Below, one piece after another: positions 1 through 7,703 of a DNA stretch of 44,716 bases. Origin of the DNA: JBHEKP01 sp041859375. Lineage in GTDB: Bacteria; Hydrogenedentota; Hydrogenedentia; Hydrogenedentales; CAITNO01. The stretch is taken from contig JBHEKP010000306.1 of assembly GCA_041859375.1 (NCBI GenBank), forward strand, positions 1 through 44,716, in the 5' to 3' direction. The translations under genes and the position numbers were made by a program. The notes under the pieces were generated by a model, which was given only the letters and a program-made list of their open reading frames with translations, was not told the DNA's origin and did not search any database. Each line of letters opens with the position of its first letter. Position 1 is the first letter of the stretch.

Positions 1-3000
1 GGGCTGCTGCATGGCGGACTGAACCGTCTGGCGTCCCGGCCTGGGGCGGGAAGCCTGGCGGTTGGCGATGTTCATCGCGTTCATGTTCGCCGCGCGCTGC
101 GTGTTCGGGGGCATCGGCACCGCCGGACGGGGCATGTCCTGCGCCGCGAGTTCACCGGCCTCCCTCATGCTCTGCCGCTGCGACTCCTGCTGCGCCTTGA
201 GCATCTGCTCCTGCATCTGGCGCTGCGCCTCAAGCTGGGCCTTTTGCAGATCGCGCAGCTGCTGGAGCATTTCCGACAGCTGATCCACATGGGGGCTCGC
301 GTCGGTTCCCGCCTCTTTTTTCACCTCCTCCTGAATCTGGCTCACCTCGGCCTGAAGCACATCCTGCGAGGTTGTGGTCTCCAGTTCCCTGCTCCGCAGC
401 GCCGCCAGCTCCTCCTCCAGCTTGGAGATGGTCTTGCGGCTCTCCTCCTGCTCGCTCGCGGCGCTCGCCGCCGCGTTTTCACGCTCGTCAAGCGTCTGCT
501 TGAGCTGCTCAAGCTCCTGGCGCGACTGTTCAAGCGCCGTGTTCTTCTCCTCCTCGTTCCTGCGGAGAAGTTCCAGTTCCTGAAGCAGGCCCTGCTCGGC
601 GTTCTGCGCCTCCGACGCCTTGTTTTGCAGCGCCGCAAGCTCCCGCTGCATCCGGTCCATCTCGCGCTGCTTTTCCGCGTTCAGCGCCTCCGCCTGCGCC
701 GCGGCCGTCTCGCGCTGCGCGATGTTCTGCCGAAGCTGCTCCACCTCCGCCTGCGCCTCCTCCAGCGCCAGGGACTTCATCTGCTCGTTTTCGCGCAACT
801 GCGCCACCTCGCGGGAGAGCGCCTCCTCGGAGTGGGTCGCCGACTGCGCCTGCATGCGCAGCGTCTCCAGTTCGGACTGGAGCGCCTCCACCGCCTCGTC
901 GTGAAGGCGCGTGTCCTGCTCCGCCTCCGCCACCGCCCGCTCCTGGTCCTGCAACTGGTTGCGAAGGGTGTCCATCTCCTGGCGGGCTGTTTCCAGCACG
1001 CGGGACTTCTGCGTCTCGCTGGAGCGCAACTGCTCCAGTTCATGCATCAGCCGCTGCTCCGAATCGGCAAACTCGCTCGCCTGTGACTGGAGCGATTTGA
1101 GCTCTTTTCTAAGCGTCTCCGCCTGTCCCTTCGTGAGGCGGTTCTTGGCCGTCTCCTCCGCAATCTTCGCCTCCCGCGCCTCCAGTTCAAGCCGCAGCCG
1201 CTCCATCTCCAAACGTGTGTTGTTCAGGTCGGCGCTCTTGCTGGACTCGTTCTCGCGCAACTGTCCAAGTTCCGCCGCCAGCGCCGCCTCTGACTGCGCC
1301 GCCTCCTCCGCAAGGCTCTGCAATGTCTCAAAATCGCGCTTCAGCGCGGCCATCGCCTGCTCGCTCTCGCGGGCGCGTGTCTCGGCGGCGGCCACCTCCT
1401 GCTCCCGGTCAAGCAGGCTGTTTTGAAGCTGGGTGAGCTGCATGCGGGCGGTTTCAAGCTCGTCCGACTTGCTGCGCTCGTTCACGCGGAGCTGCGCAAG
1501 CTCCGATTCAAGGCTCTCCCGCGCCGTGGCCGCCTTTACCGAATCCTCCCGTATCCGGCCCAGCTCGTCCTTGATCAGCGCGATTTCCGCCTCGCGCTCC
1601 TGGTTGTGCGCCTGCGCCTCCGCAACCGCATGCTCACGGTCCTGGAGCATTTTCTGGAGCTGGGTCATCTCGCCGTGGGCCCTGTTCAGCTCCTCCTGCA
1701 TCTGGCTCACCTCGGCCTGCAGGACATCCTGCGAGTTCGTGGTCTCCAGTTCCCTGCTCCGCAGCGCCGCCAGCTCCTCCTCCAGCTTGGAGATGGTCTT
1801 GCGGCTCTCCTCCTGCTCGCGCGCCGCGTTCGCCGCCGCGCTTTCGCGCTCGTCCAGCGTCTTCTTGAGCTGTTCAAGCTCCTGGCGCGACTCTTCAAGC
1901 GCCAGGTTCTTCTCCTCCTCGTTCCTGCGGAGCAGCTCAAGCTCCTCCTGGAGCCCCTGCTCCGCGTCGTGCGCGGCGGCCGCCTTGTTTTGGAGCGCCG
2001 CAAGCTCCTGCTGCATGCGGTCCATCTCGCGCTGCTTCTCCGCGTTCAACGCCTCCGCCTGCTCCGCCGCCGTCTCGCGCTGGGCGATGTTGCGGCGCAG
2101 CTGCTCCACCTCCGCCTGGGCCTCCTCCAGCGCAAGGGACTTCATCTGCTCGTTTTCGCGGAGCTGCGCCACCTCGCGGGAGAGCGCCTCCTCGGAGTGG
2201 GTCGCCGACTGCGCCTGCATGCGCAGCGATTCAAGCTCGGACTGGAGCGCCTCCACCGCCTCGTCGTGAAGGCGCGTGTCCTGCTCCGCCTCCGCCACCG
2301 CCCGCTCCTGGTCCTGCAGCTGGTTCCGCAGGGTGTCCATCTCCTGCCGCGCCGTTTCGAGCACCCGCGACTTCTGCGTCTCGCTGGAGCGCAGCTGCTC
2401 CAGTTCCATAATCAGCCGCTGTTCCGAGTCCGCGAATTCGCTGGCCTGGCTCTGCAGGGACTCCAGCTCCTTCCGGAGCGTTTCGGCCTGGTCCTTGGTC
2501 AGCCGGTTTTTCGCCGTCTCCTCCGCAATCTTCGCCTCCCGGGCCTCCAGTTCAAGCCGCAGCCGCTCCATCTCGGAACGCGTGTTGTTCAGGTCGGCGC
2601 TCTTGCGCGTCTCGTTTTCGCGCAGTTGGTTCAGTTCCGCAGCCAGCGCCGCCTCCGACTGCGCCGCCTCCTCCGCAAGGCCCTGCAGCGTCTCAAATTC
2701 GTTCTTCAGCGCGGCCATCGCCTGCTCGCTCTCGCGGGCGCGGTTCTCGGCCGCGGCCACCTCCTGCTCCCGGTCAAGCAGGCTGTTTTGAAGCTGGGTC
2801 AGCTGCGCGCGCGCGTTGTCAAGCTCGTCCGACTTGTTGCGCTCGTTCACCCGGAGCTGCTCAAGCTCCGATTCAAGGCTCTCCCGCGCCGTGGCCGCCT
2901 TTTCCGACTCCTCCCGTATCCGGCCCAGCTCGTCCTTGATCAGCGCGATTTCCGCCTCGCGCTCCTGGTTGTGCGCCTGCGCCTCCGCCACCGCGCGCTC

Positions 3001-3789
3001 ACGGTCAGAAAGCATCGTCTGGAGCTGCATCAGCTCGCCGCGCGCCTTGTTCAGCTCCTCCGTCTTCTCGTCGCCCTGGCTGCGGAGCCGGTCAAGCTCC
3101 TCGTTCAGGCGCTGCTCCGATGCCACCGCGCTCGCTGAGCGCTCCTGAAGCGTGGCCACCTCGCTCTCAAGTTTCGCCATCCGCTTTTCGCGGTCCGCAA
3201 GCTCGTCCTCGGCCTCCGCTATCGCGGACTCCCGCTCAAGCAGGGTGTGCTTGAGCGTGTCCAGCTCCTGGTGCGCGTTCTCAAGGGCCTGCGTGTTCAG
3301 CCGCTCCTGCTCCTTCAGCCGGTTCAGCTCATCCAAAAGCTGCTGCTGGCTGCGGGCGGACTCCTCGCGCTGGGACATGAACGATTCAAGCCGCGCCTGA
3401 AGCTGGGACACCGTGTCCTGAAGCGTCTCCTTGTCGAGCGTTTCCGCCTGGCGGCGGTCAAGCATCCCCTTTAGCGAACTCGCCCGGTTCGTCTGGTCCG
3501 TCACAAACTCCGCAAGCATGGCCGACTGGTCGATGTCGAAAAGATCGTCAAGGATGTCGCCCGCGGCGCGAATCTGGTCCAGCCGGTGCATCAGCTTCTC
3601 GCACTCGTGGACAGCCTCGTCCGTCCTGCCCAGCGCGGCAAGGTTCTCAATCCGCATCTGGTGGACCACCGGGCTGTTCGGCAGAAGGGGCGCCACGCTC
3701 TCAAGCGTGGCCAGCGCGTCCGGATGCCGCTGCTCCCGGTAAAGGGTGGCCGCCCGGCCGATTCTTTCCTCTATTTCCGCTGGATGCAT
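1..3789 (-). CDS. Giant TPR/coiled-coil protein (3' end beyond the window)
   Basis: The frame is open from an ATG at 3789 to the left edge, giving at least 1263 residues with no stop. Residues 1 to about 75 are helical and TPR-like, with Ala/Leu-spaced repeats including GRAATLYREQ and LAALGRTDEAVHE. From about residue 110 to 1170 the protein is almost pure Glu/Gln/Lys/Arg/Leu heptads, a long coiled coil. The last visible 80 residues become rich in Gln, Met, Pro and Arg. No signal peptide or membrane segment is seen in the visible part. AGGGAAAAGG lies upstream of the ATG. The rod holds a 455-residue tandem duplication (separate entry). The Leu/Arg-rich open frames on the opposite strand are antisense shadows. 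The family is not recognised; a structural, scaffold or cytoskeleton-like role is inferred from architecture only. The gene is divergent from the HDOD gene at 4030. Confidence 0.85.
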   Translation of the reverse strand, partial: MHPAEIEERIGRAATLYREQRHPDALATLESVAPLLPNSPVVHQMRIENLAALGRTDEAVHECEKLMHRLDQIRAAGDILDDLFDIDQSAMLAEFVTDQTNRASSLKGMLDRRQAETLDKETLQDTVSQLQARLESFMSQREESARSQQQLLDELNRLKEQERLNTQALENAHQELDTLKHTLLERESAIAEAEDELADREKRMAKLESEVATLQERSASAVASEQRLNEELDRLRSQGDEKTEELNKARGELMQLQTMLSDRERAVAEAQAHNQEREAEIALIKDELGRIREESEKAATARESLESELEQLRVNERNKSDELDNARAQLTQLQNSLLDREQEVAAAENRARESEQAMAALKNEFETLQGLAEEAAQSEAALAAELNQLRENETRKSADLNNTRSEMERLRLELEAREAKIAEETAKNRLTKDQAETLRKELESLQSQASEFADSEQRLIMELEQLRSSETQKSRVLETARQEMDTLRNQLQDQERAVAEAEQDTRLHDEAVEALQSELESLRMQAQSATHSEEALSREVAQLRENEQMKSLALEEAQAEVEQLRRNIAQRETAAEQAEALNAEKQREMDRMQQELAALQNKAAAAHDAEQGLQEELELLRRNEEEKNLALEESRQELEQLKKTLDERESAAANAAREQEESRKTISKLEEELAALRSRELETTNSQDVLQAEVSQMQEELNRAHGEMTQLQKMLQDREHAVAEAQAHNQEREAEIALIKDELGRIREDSVKAATARESLESELAQLRVNERSKSDELETARMQLTQLQNSLLDREQEVAAAETRARESEQAMAALKRDFETLQSLAEEAAQSEAALAAELGQLRENESSKSADLNNTRLEMERLRLELEAREAKIAEETAKNRLTKGQAETLRKELKSLQSQASEFADSEQRLMHELEQLRSSETQKSRVLETARQEMDTLRNQLQDQERAVAEAEQDTRLHDEAVEALQSELETLRMQAQSATHSEEALSREVAQLRENEQMKSLALEEAQAEVEQLRQNIAQRETAAAQAEALNAEKQREMDRMQRELAALQNKASEAQNAEQGLLQELELLRRNEEEKNTALEQSRQELEQLKQTLDERENAAASAASEQEESRKTISKLEEELAALRSRELETTTSQDVLQAEVSQIQEEVKKEAGTDASPHVDQLSEMLQQLRDLQKAQLEAQRQMQEQMLKAQQESQRQSMREAGELAAQDMPRPAVPMPPNTQRAANMNAMNIANRQASRPRPGRQTVQSAMQQP
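331..3060 (-). repeat. Tandem 1365-bp coding duplication (2 copies, 455 residues each)
   Basis: Positions 331-1695 and 1696-3060 are two adjacent copies within the coiled-coil gene. Landmarks recur at a constant offset of 1365 bp: 376/1741, 901/2266 and 1401/2766. The block 873-953 is identical to 2238-2318 over 81 nt. Similarity breaks down just beyond 3060. 1365 bp is 455 codons, which is exactly 65 heptads, so the duplication keeps the coiled-coil register. The copies encode residues of about 244-698 and 699-1153. Confidence 0.93.
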
Positions 3790-4029
3790 ACTTTGCCTTT
3801 TCCCTGTTGCTGGTCAACGTCTCTCCGCATACTAGGATAAATTATCGCGCCCTCTGATTCCAGTCCGCGCCCCCCTGTTGTGCAGGATGATATTTTGAGT
3901 CGTTTTGTGTCATGCTAGGGGCTTGGGATCAGGGTTCGGCGCGGCCGGGCGGACCGCCGTCCGCCGCCGGCCATTGTGCGTTTGTCCGCCCCTCCGAACC
4001 GGCGGCCAGGCTGGAGGTTGAAAGCGAAC
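3790..4029. other. Divergent intergenic region
   Basis: This 240-bp gap lies between the divergent coiled-coil and HDOD genes and must hold both promoters. It has an AT-richer core at about 3828-3850 and 3888-3915. I could not find a convincing -35/-10 pair in either direction, and no RNA gene or strong hairpin is visible. Confidence 0.5.
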
Positions 4030-5610
4030 GTGTCTAACGAAGCGCCCGCAAGGTTTATTGTCTGCTCCAAATGCGGCCAGAAAATGAGGGTCGCGCCCAA
4101 CGCCACCGCAACCGTCTTCAAGTGCGTCAAATGCGGCGCCCTTGTCGAATACAAGCAGCAGGCGGAACCCGCCCCGGAGCAGCAGCCCGAAAAAACCGCG
4201 GATCTCATCGATCCCTTCACCAAAACGCTGGTCGCCGCAAAGCTTGTGACCATCGATCATGTCATTGACGCGCTGGCGCACAAGAAGGTGCACGGGGGAA
4301 AGGTTTACGAAATTCTCCTGAGCCTTGAGCATCTCAACAAGGACGCCTTTCACTCTTTTCTCTCCAAACAGTCCGGCATTGCGGGCATCAGCCTCGCCCA
4401 TTTCACCCTTGACCGCGCCCTGACCTCAATCATCCCCCAGGAAATGGTGATGCACCACCTCGCGCTGCCCATCACCCAGCTGGGAAAACTGCTCACCGTG
4501 GCCATGGTCAACCCACTCGACATGGAGGCCATCAACGAAATTCAGCAGTCATCCGGGCTCAAGGTGAAACCCATGCTCTGCACCTACAACGACTTTTTTG
4601 AGGTCGTGCAGAAGTATTACCGCCTGCCGGACGCCACAACAAACACCACAAGCCTGGAACTGCTCGGGCTGGGGAACCAGGAAAAGGCCGAAGAGGCAAA
4701 AACAGCTGAACCGAAAATGACCGGGCGGGAATCCGGTGCCGAGGCTCCCGACGGGCAGGATCAGGCCCCGGATCAAAAGCCCGCGCCGGTCGAACCCGCC
4801 GCCGGCAAGGCGGTGGAGAAGCTGTTCGCCGAAAAAATCCTCTCCCAGATTGATTCTCTCGAAAAACTCGAGTGTCCCGTCCGGCAAACCGGCCAGATTA
4901 CCTCGCTTCTCGGCAAGGGACGGGACGGACTCCGCCAGATTGTCGGGATTCTGGGCGGCAATCCCCCCCTCACCGCAACACTGCTCGGGGCGGTCAACAC
5001 CAGCGCCTACGGACTGGGCGGCAGCGTGGACAATCTGCCCGTCGCAATCGCGCTTATGGGCGAACAGGGAATCAACCTGCTGGCCACCAATGCGCGCCAG
5101 ATGAACCAAATGCTGGAAAAGCATCTTTCCCTGCTTTTCAGGCATTCCCGGCTGGCCGGGGATGTCGCCGCCTTCCTCGCGGCGGAATGCGGAAGGACCA
5201 TCCACAATGTCGCCCAGACCGCCGCGATGCTCTACCCGCTGGGCAGTTTCCTGCTGGCCCAGTTGGAGCCGGACGAATACCGCAAGATTGACCGGAGGCT
5301 GTATGGCCTGGGCCGCCTTCAGGCGGAAAGGCAGGTCTTTGGGGTGGGGCATGACGAGGTGGGTGGACGGTTGCTTGCCAAATGGGGCATCCCCCCCGTC
5401 ATCGTCCATTCAATCCGTTCTTATGCGTCCCCTGCGGACGCCGCGGATTACAGTGATGTCGCCTCGCTGGTTTGCATCGCCACCCTCTGCGTAAACTGCG
5501 AGGGGGAATTCCAGAAGGACGCGGTGGCCCAGGCGATGCCGCTTATCAGCAATTTCGGACTCACGGCGAGCACCATCCAGCAAATCGTGGAGAAGGTCTC
5601 GGAATTCTAG
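4030..5610 (+). CDS. Zinc-ribbon / MshEN (GspE N-terminal) / HDOD domain protein
   Basis: The protein has 526 residues if it starts at GTG 4030 (GGAGG about 13 nt upstream); an in-frame ATG at 3976 gives a longer N-terminus without domain character. Cys pairs at residues 12/15 and 32/35 (CSKC and CVKC) form a zinc ribbon. Residues of about 55-205 resemble the GspE/PilB N-terminal domain (MshEN), which in characterised proteins binds cyclic di-GMP. An acidic, Pro/Ala-rich linker follows. Residues of about 265-480 are an HDOD domain, with LGAVNTSAYGL and the LPVAIALMGEQGINLLA helix typical of the family. HDOD proteins are signalling adaptors in bacterial regulation and motility. There is no ATPase domain, so this is not a secretion motor. 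The combination suggests a cytoplasmic sensor or adaptor; its role is inferred. Confidence 0.85.
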   Translation: MSNEAPARFIVCSKCGQKMRVAPNATATVFKCVKCGALVEYKQQAEPAPEQQPEKTADLIDPFTKTLVAAKLVTIDHVIDALAHKKVHGGKVYEILLSLEHLNKDAFHSFLSKQSGIAGISLAHFTLDRALTSIIPQEMVMHHLALPITQLGKLLTVAMVNPLDMEAINEIQQSSGLKVKPMLCTYNDFFEVVQKYYRLPDATTNTTSLELLGLGNQEKAEEAKTAEPKMTGRESGAEAPDGQDQAPDQKPAPVEPAAGKAVEKLFAEKILSQIDSLEKLECPVRQTGQITSLLGKGRDGLRQIVGILGGNPPLTATLLGAVNTSAYGLGGSVDNLPVAIALMGEQGINLLATNARQMNQMLEKHLSLLFRHSRLAGDVAAFLAAECGRTIHNVAQTAAMLYPLGSFLLAQLEPDEYRKIDRRLYGLGRLQAERQVFGVGHDEVGGRLLAKWGIPPVIVHSIRSYASPADAADYSDVASLVCIATLCVNCEGEFQKDAVAQAMPLISNFGLTASTIQQIVEKVSEF

Positions 5611-5656
5611 TCCGCCTGGATTGGCCGGGTGCGGCGCTGCCCCCCCGGCGCGCCGC

Positions 5657-6400
5657 TCAGAAGTTTTCGCTGAAGAAATTGGCCACCAGCGCGGGGCATC
5701 CGTCACAGGCCGGGGAAATACGGTGTATCCCCTCCTCAACCGAATGGGGAAGTTCCTTGTCCTGCATGATCTGGCGGAGCTTTTTCTCAAGCACGCTGCC
5801 CATGTGGTACTGGTCTATCCCGTCAACCAGCCCGCAGGTGTACAGCATGCCGTTGGGGTTCACATAGATCATCTTCGCCGGACCCTGGCAATGCGGCTTG
5901 ATTCCCTCGCTCTGCGGGTTGGCGGTCCAAAGCTGGATGCCCTCCTTCTCCAAATGACCAAGCGCGGGAAGCGCCTCACGGCGTATCAGAATGCGGACTT
6001 TGGAAAGGTCGAGGCTCTTGATGGACGCCAGCTCCTCCTCATTCACCTCCTCCACCGCAAGATGCAGTCCAACCATCATCCCGTGCGCATCCTGCGCCCA
6101 GCGGCAAATCTCCCACACGCCGTCATGCTGGGAAAGGCGCGTTGAAAGGGTCAGCACAACCCAGCTCGCGCCGAGGGAGGCCGCCTCATCCACGACATTC
6201 AGCCATTCTTCCATGCCAAGCTGCTTCGCACCTTCATCTTTGTAATGCATGATCCCTTCAGAGGACACGCAAATCCACAGGTAGGTCACCGCATCCGGCT
6301 TCCCCTCCTTGGAGTTGCGGCAGCAGGTTTTGATCTGTTGCTTGAAATTCTTGGCAAGTTCAAGGGGATTGTCGCTTTTGGGCTGCTTGGGCTTGGACAC
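5657..6400 (-). CDS. Radical-SAM-like protein with SPASM domain but no CxxxCxxC motif
   Basis: The protein has 247 residues from GTG 6400, which has AAGAGAG about 7 nt upstream; ATG 6445 or TTG 6490 would lengthen it, but TTG 6490 lies inside the predicted promoter. The C-terminal third is SPASM-like: HCQGP, NPNGMLYTCGL, a Gly-Ser-Val turn, and ACDGCP near the end. The middle (EEWLNVVDEAASLGASWVVLTLS) matches the first helix and strand of radical SAM barrels. The segment where CxxxCxxC should lie reads YLWICVSSEGIMHYKDEG, with a single Cys, and no GGEP motif is present. The protein therefore probably cannot bind the radical-SAM cluster, although the SPASM cysteines remain. It stands alone, facing the HDOD gene convergently. 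The function is unknown. Confidence 0.75.
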   Translation of the reverse strand: MSKPKQPKSDNPLELAKNFKQQIKTCCRNSKEGKPDAVTYLWICVSSEGIMHYKDEGAKQLGMEEWLNVVDEAASLGASWVVLTLSTRLSQHDGVWEICRWAQDAHGMMVGLHLAVEEVNEEELASIKSLDLSKVRILIRREALPALGHLEKEGIQLWTANPQSEGIKPHCQGPAKMIYVNPNGMLYTCGLVDGIDQYHMGSVLEKKLRQIMQDKELPHSVEEGIHRISPACDGCPALVANFFSENF

Positions 6401-6791
6401 AGTAGTGCTCTCTTGTAATTCGATGTATTTGCCGTATAAACACATGGATGCAAGGATTTGACTGTGTATTTTATTGATTTTATCACTCAAGATTCAAATC
6501 AAATAAAATTCATTGCCAAACCTGATTACTAAAACAATCTCACCCACGTTTTCTTCCCGAAACTTGCGAAAAACATGGAACATCTGCAAATACAATAATC
6601 CACTACCCCAAACAGACAGCGCGGGAGATGGTATTGGCCGTAAGAGCGCCCTGTTTCTGCGCTGCCGGTCATTGCCTGTGGCCTCCCCTCGAATTGACCA
6701 CGGAAAATGGTTGCGGCCTCCCGCACAAAAACGTCAAAATATCCCCGCGCGCTTGATACCGTTCTTCGCGCCAACCCAGGGAGTTATTGTC
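6401..6791. other. Intergenic region of 391 bp
   Basis: An AT-rich segment (6401-6600) holds the minus-strand promoter of the SPASM-like gene. Further right, AAACAG at 6610-6615 can pair with CTGTTT at 6651-6656, enclosing partly complementary GC-rich arms; this is a weak hairpin of unknown meaning. A weak plus-strand promoter candidate, TTGCGG-N18-CAAAAT, lies at 6711-6740 ahead of the Tat-exported protein. No gene is supported here. Confidence 0.45.
6468..6497 (-). promoter_or_regulatory. Candidate sigma70-type promoter for the SPASM-like gene
   Basis: On the minus strand, TTGAAT (6497-6492) and TAAAAT (6473-6468) are separated by 18 nt, with an expected start near 6461. It lies in an AT-rich island in otherwise GC-rich DNA. 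It argues against a TTG start at 6490. Confidence 0.45.
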
Positions 6792-7703
6792 ATGAAACAC
6801 TTCTCTCGCAGGCATTTTCTGGCCGGAACCGCCCTTGCGGGGCTTGGACCGGCGGTGGCCTTCTCACCGGGACGCGTTGCCAACGCCGCCGCCGAGGTTT
6901 CGTCCGCCGGCGCGGGCATGAAACTGGGCATGGTCACCTACCAGATGGGCAAGGACATGTCCGTGGACGAGCTTATCGCGCTGTGCCAAAAAAGCGGCCT
7001 CGCCGGGGTGGAACTGCGCACCACACACGCCCACAAGGTGGAAAGTGATCTGACCGGGGCGCAGCGCGCCGAAGTGAAAAAGAAATTCGCCGACGCGGGC
7101 GTGGCCATTGCCGGTTTGGGCACCACCTTTGACTTCCACTCCAAAAACCCGGACGAGGTGCGCAAAAGCATCGAGGGCGCCAAGGAATACGCGCAGTTGG
7201 CCGCCGATGTGGGCGCACTTGGCATCAAAGTAAGGCCGAACGGCGTGCACAAGGACGAGGACCGGGAGAAGACCTACGAGCGCATCGGCAAATCCTTGGG
7301 CGAGGTGGCCGCCTCCGCCGCCGGCCTCGGCGTCCAGGTCTGGCTGGAGGTTCACGGCTCGGAAGGCTCAAAGGAACCCGCCAGCATCCGGAAGATGATT
7401 GACCACGCAGGCCATCCCAACGCCCTCGTCTGCTGGAACTGCAACGGCGGTGAAACCGACACCAACGGCAGCATCCGCGCCAATTTTGACCTGCTCAAGC
7501 ACGTCATCGGCGAGGTCCACATCAACGACATCGGCCTCCCGAAATATCCCTGGCAGGAACTGTTCACCCTGCTCAAGGAAATCAACTACCAGGGCTTCTG
7601 TCTGGCGGAAATTGAATACAACCCCCAGCCTGAGCGCTTCATGGCGTATTACCGCACCCTTTTTGATCTCTACACAGGCCGTTACAGGGACCCAAATGCC
7701 TGA
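6792..7703 (+). CDS. Tat-exported sugar phosphate isomerase/epimerase-fold (TIM barrel) protein
   Basis: The protein has 303 residues. The ATG at 6792 has AGGGAG about 8 nt upstream and opens directly on a twin-arginine signal (SRRHFLAG at residues 5-12, a hydrophobic stretch, then an Ala-rich cleavage region near residue 35). The rest resembles the xylose-isomerase/AP-endonuclease-2 TIM barrel: MVTYQMG at strand 1, GVELRTTHAH, WLEVHGSEG, EVHINDIG, and CLAEIEYN near the end with His/Glu metal-ligand candidates. Such proteins are usually periplasmic or exported in polysaccharide-using bacteria, with unknown substrate. The gene overlaps recG by 8 nt. Confidence 0.9.
   Translation: MKHFSRRHFLAGTALAGLGPAVAFSPGRVANAAAEVSSAGAGMKLGMVTYQMGKDMSVDELIALCQKSGLAGVELRTTHAHKVESDLTGAQRAEVKKKFADAGVAIAGLGTTFDFHSKNPDEVRKSIEGAKEYAQLAADVGALGIKVRPNGVHKDEDREKTYERIGKSLGEVAASAAGLGVQVWLEVHGSEGSKEPASIRKMIDHAGHPNALVCWNCNGGETDTNGSIRANFDLLKHVIGEVHINDIGLPKYPWQELFTLLKEINYQGFCLAEIEYNPQPERFMAYYRTLFDLYTGRYRDPNA

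Noticed and set aside
331..3060. Possible CRISPR or satellite array
   Set aside because: The repeat unit is 1365 bp of continuous coding sequence with only two copies and no spacers.
244..3138. Long plus-strand open frames rich in Leu and Arg (244-1086 and 1423-3138)
   Set aside because: They are exact antisense of the minus-strand coiled-coil gene in codon register. Reverse reading of Glu/Gln/Lys heptads gives Leu/Arg runs, and no ribosome site or family is seen.
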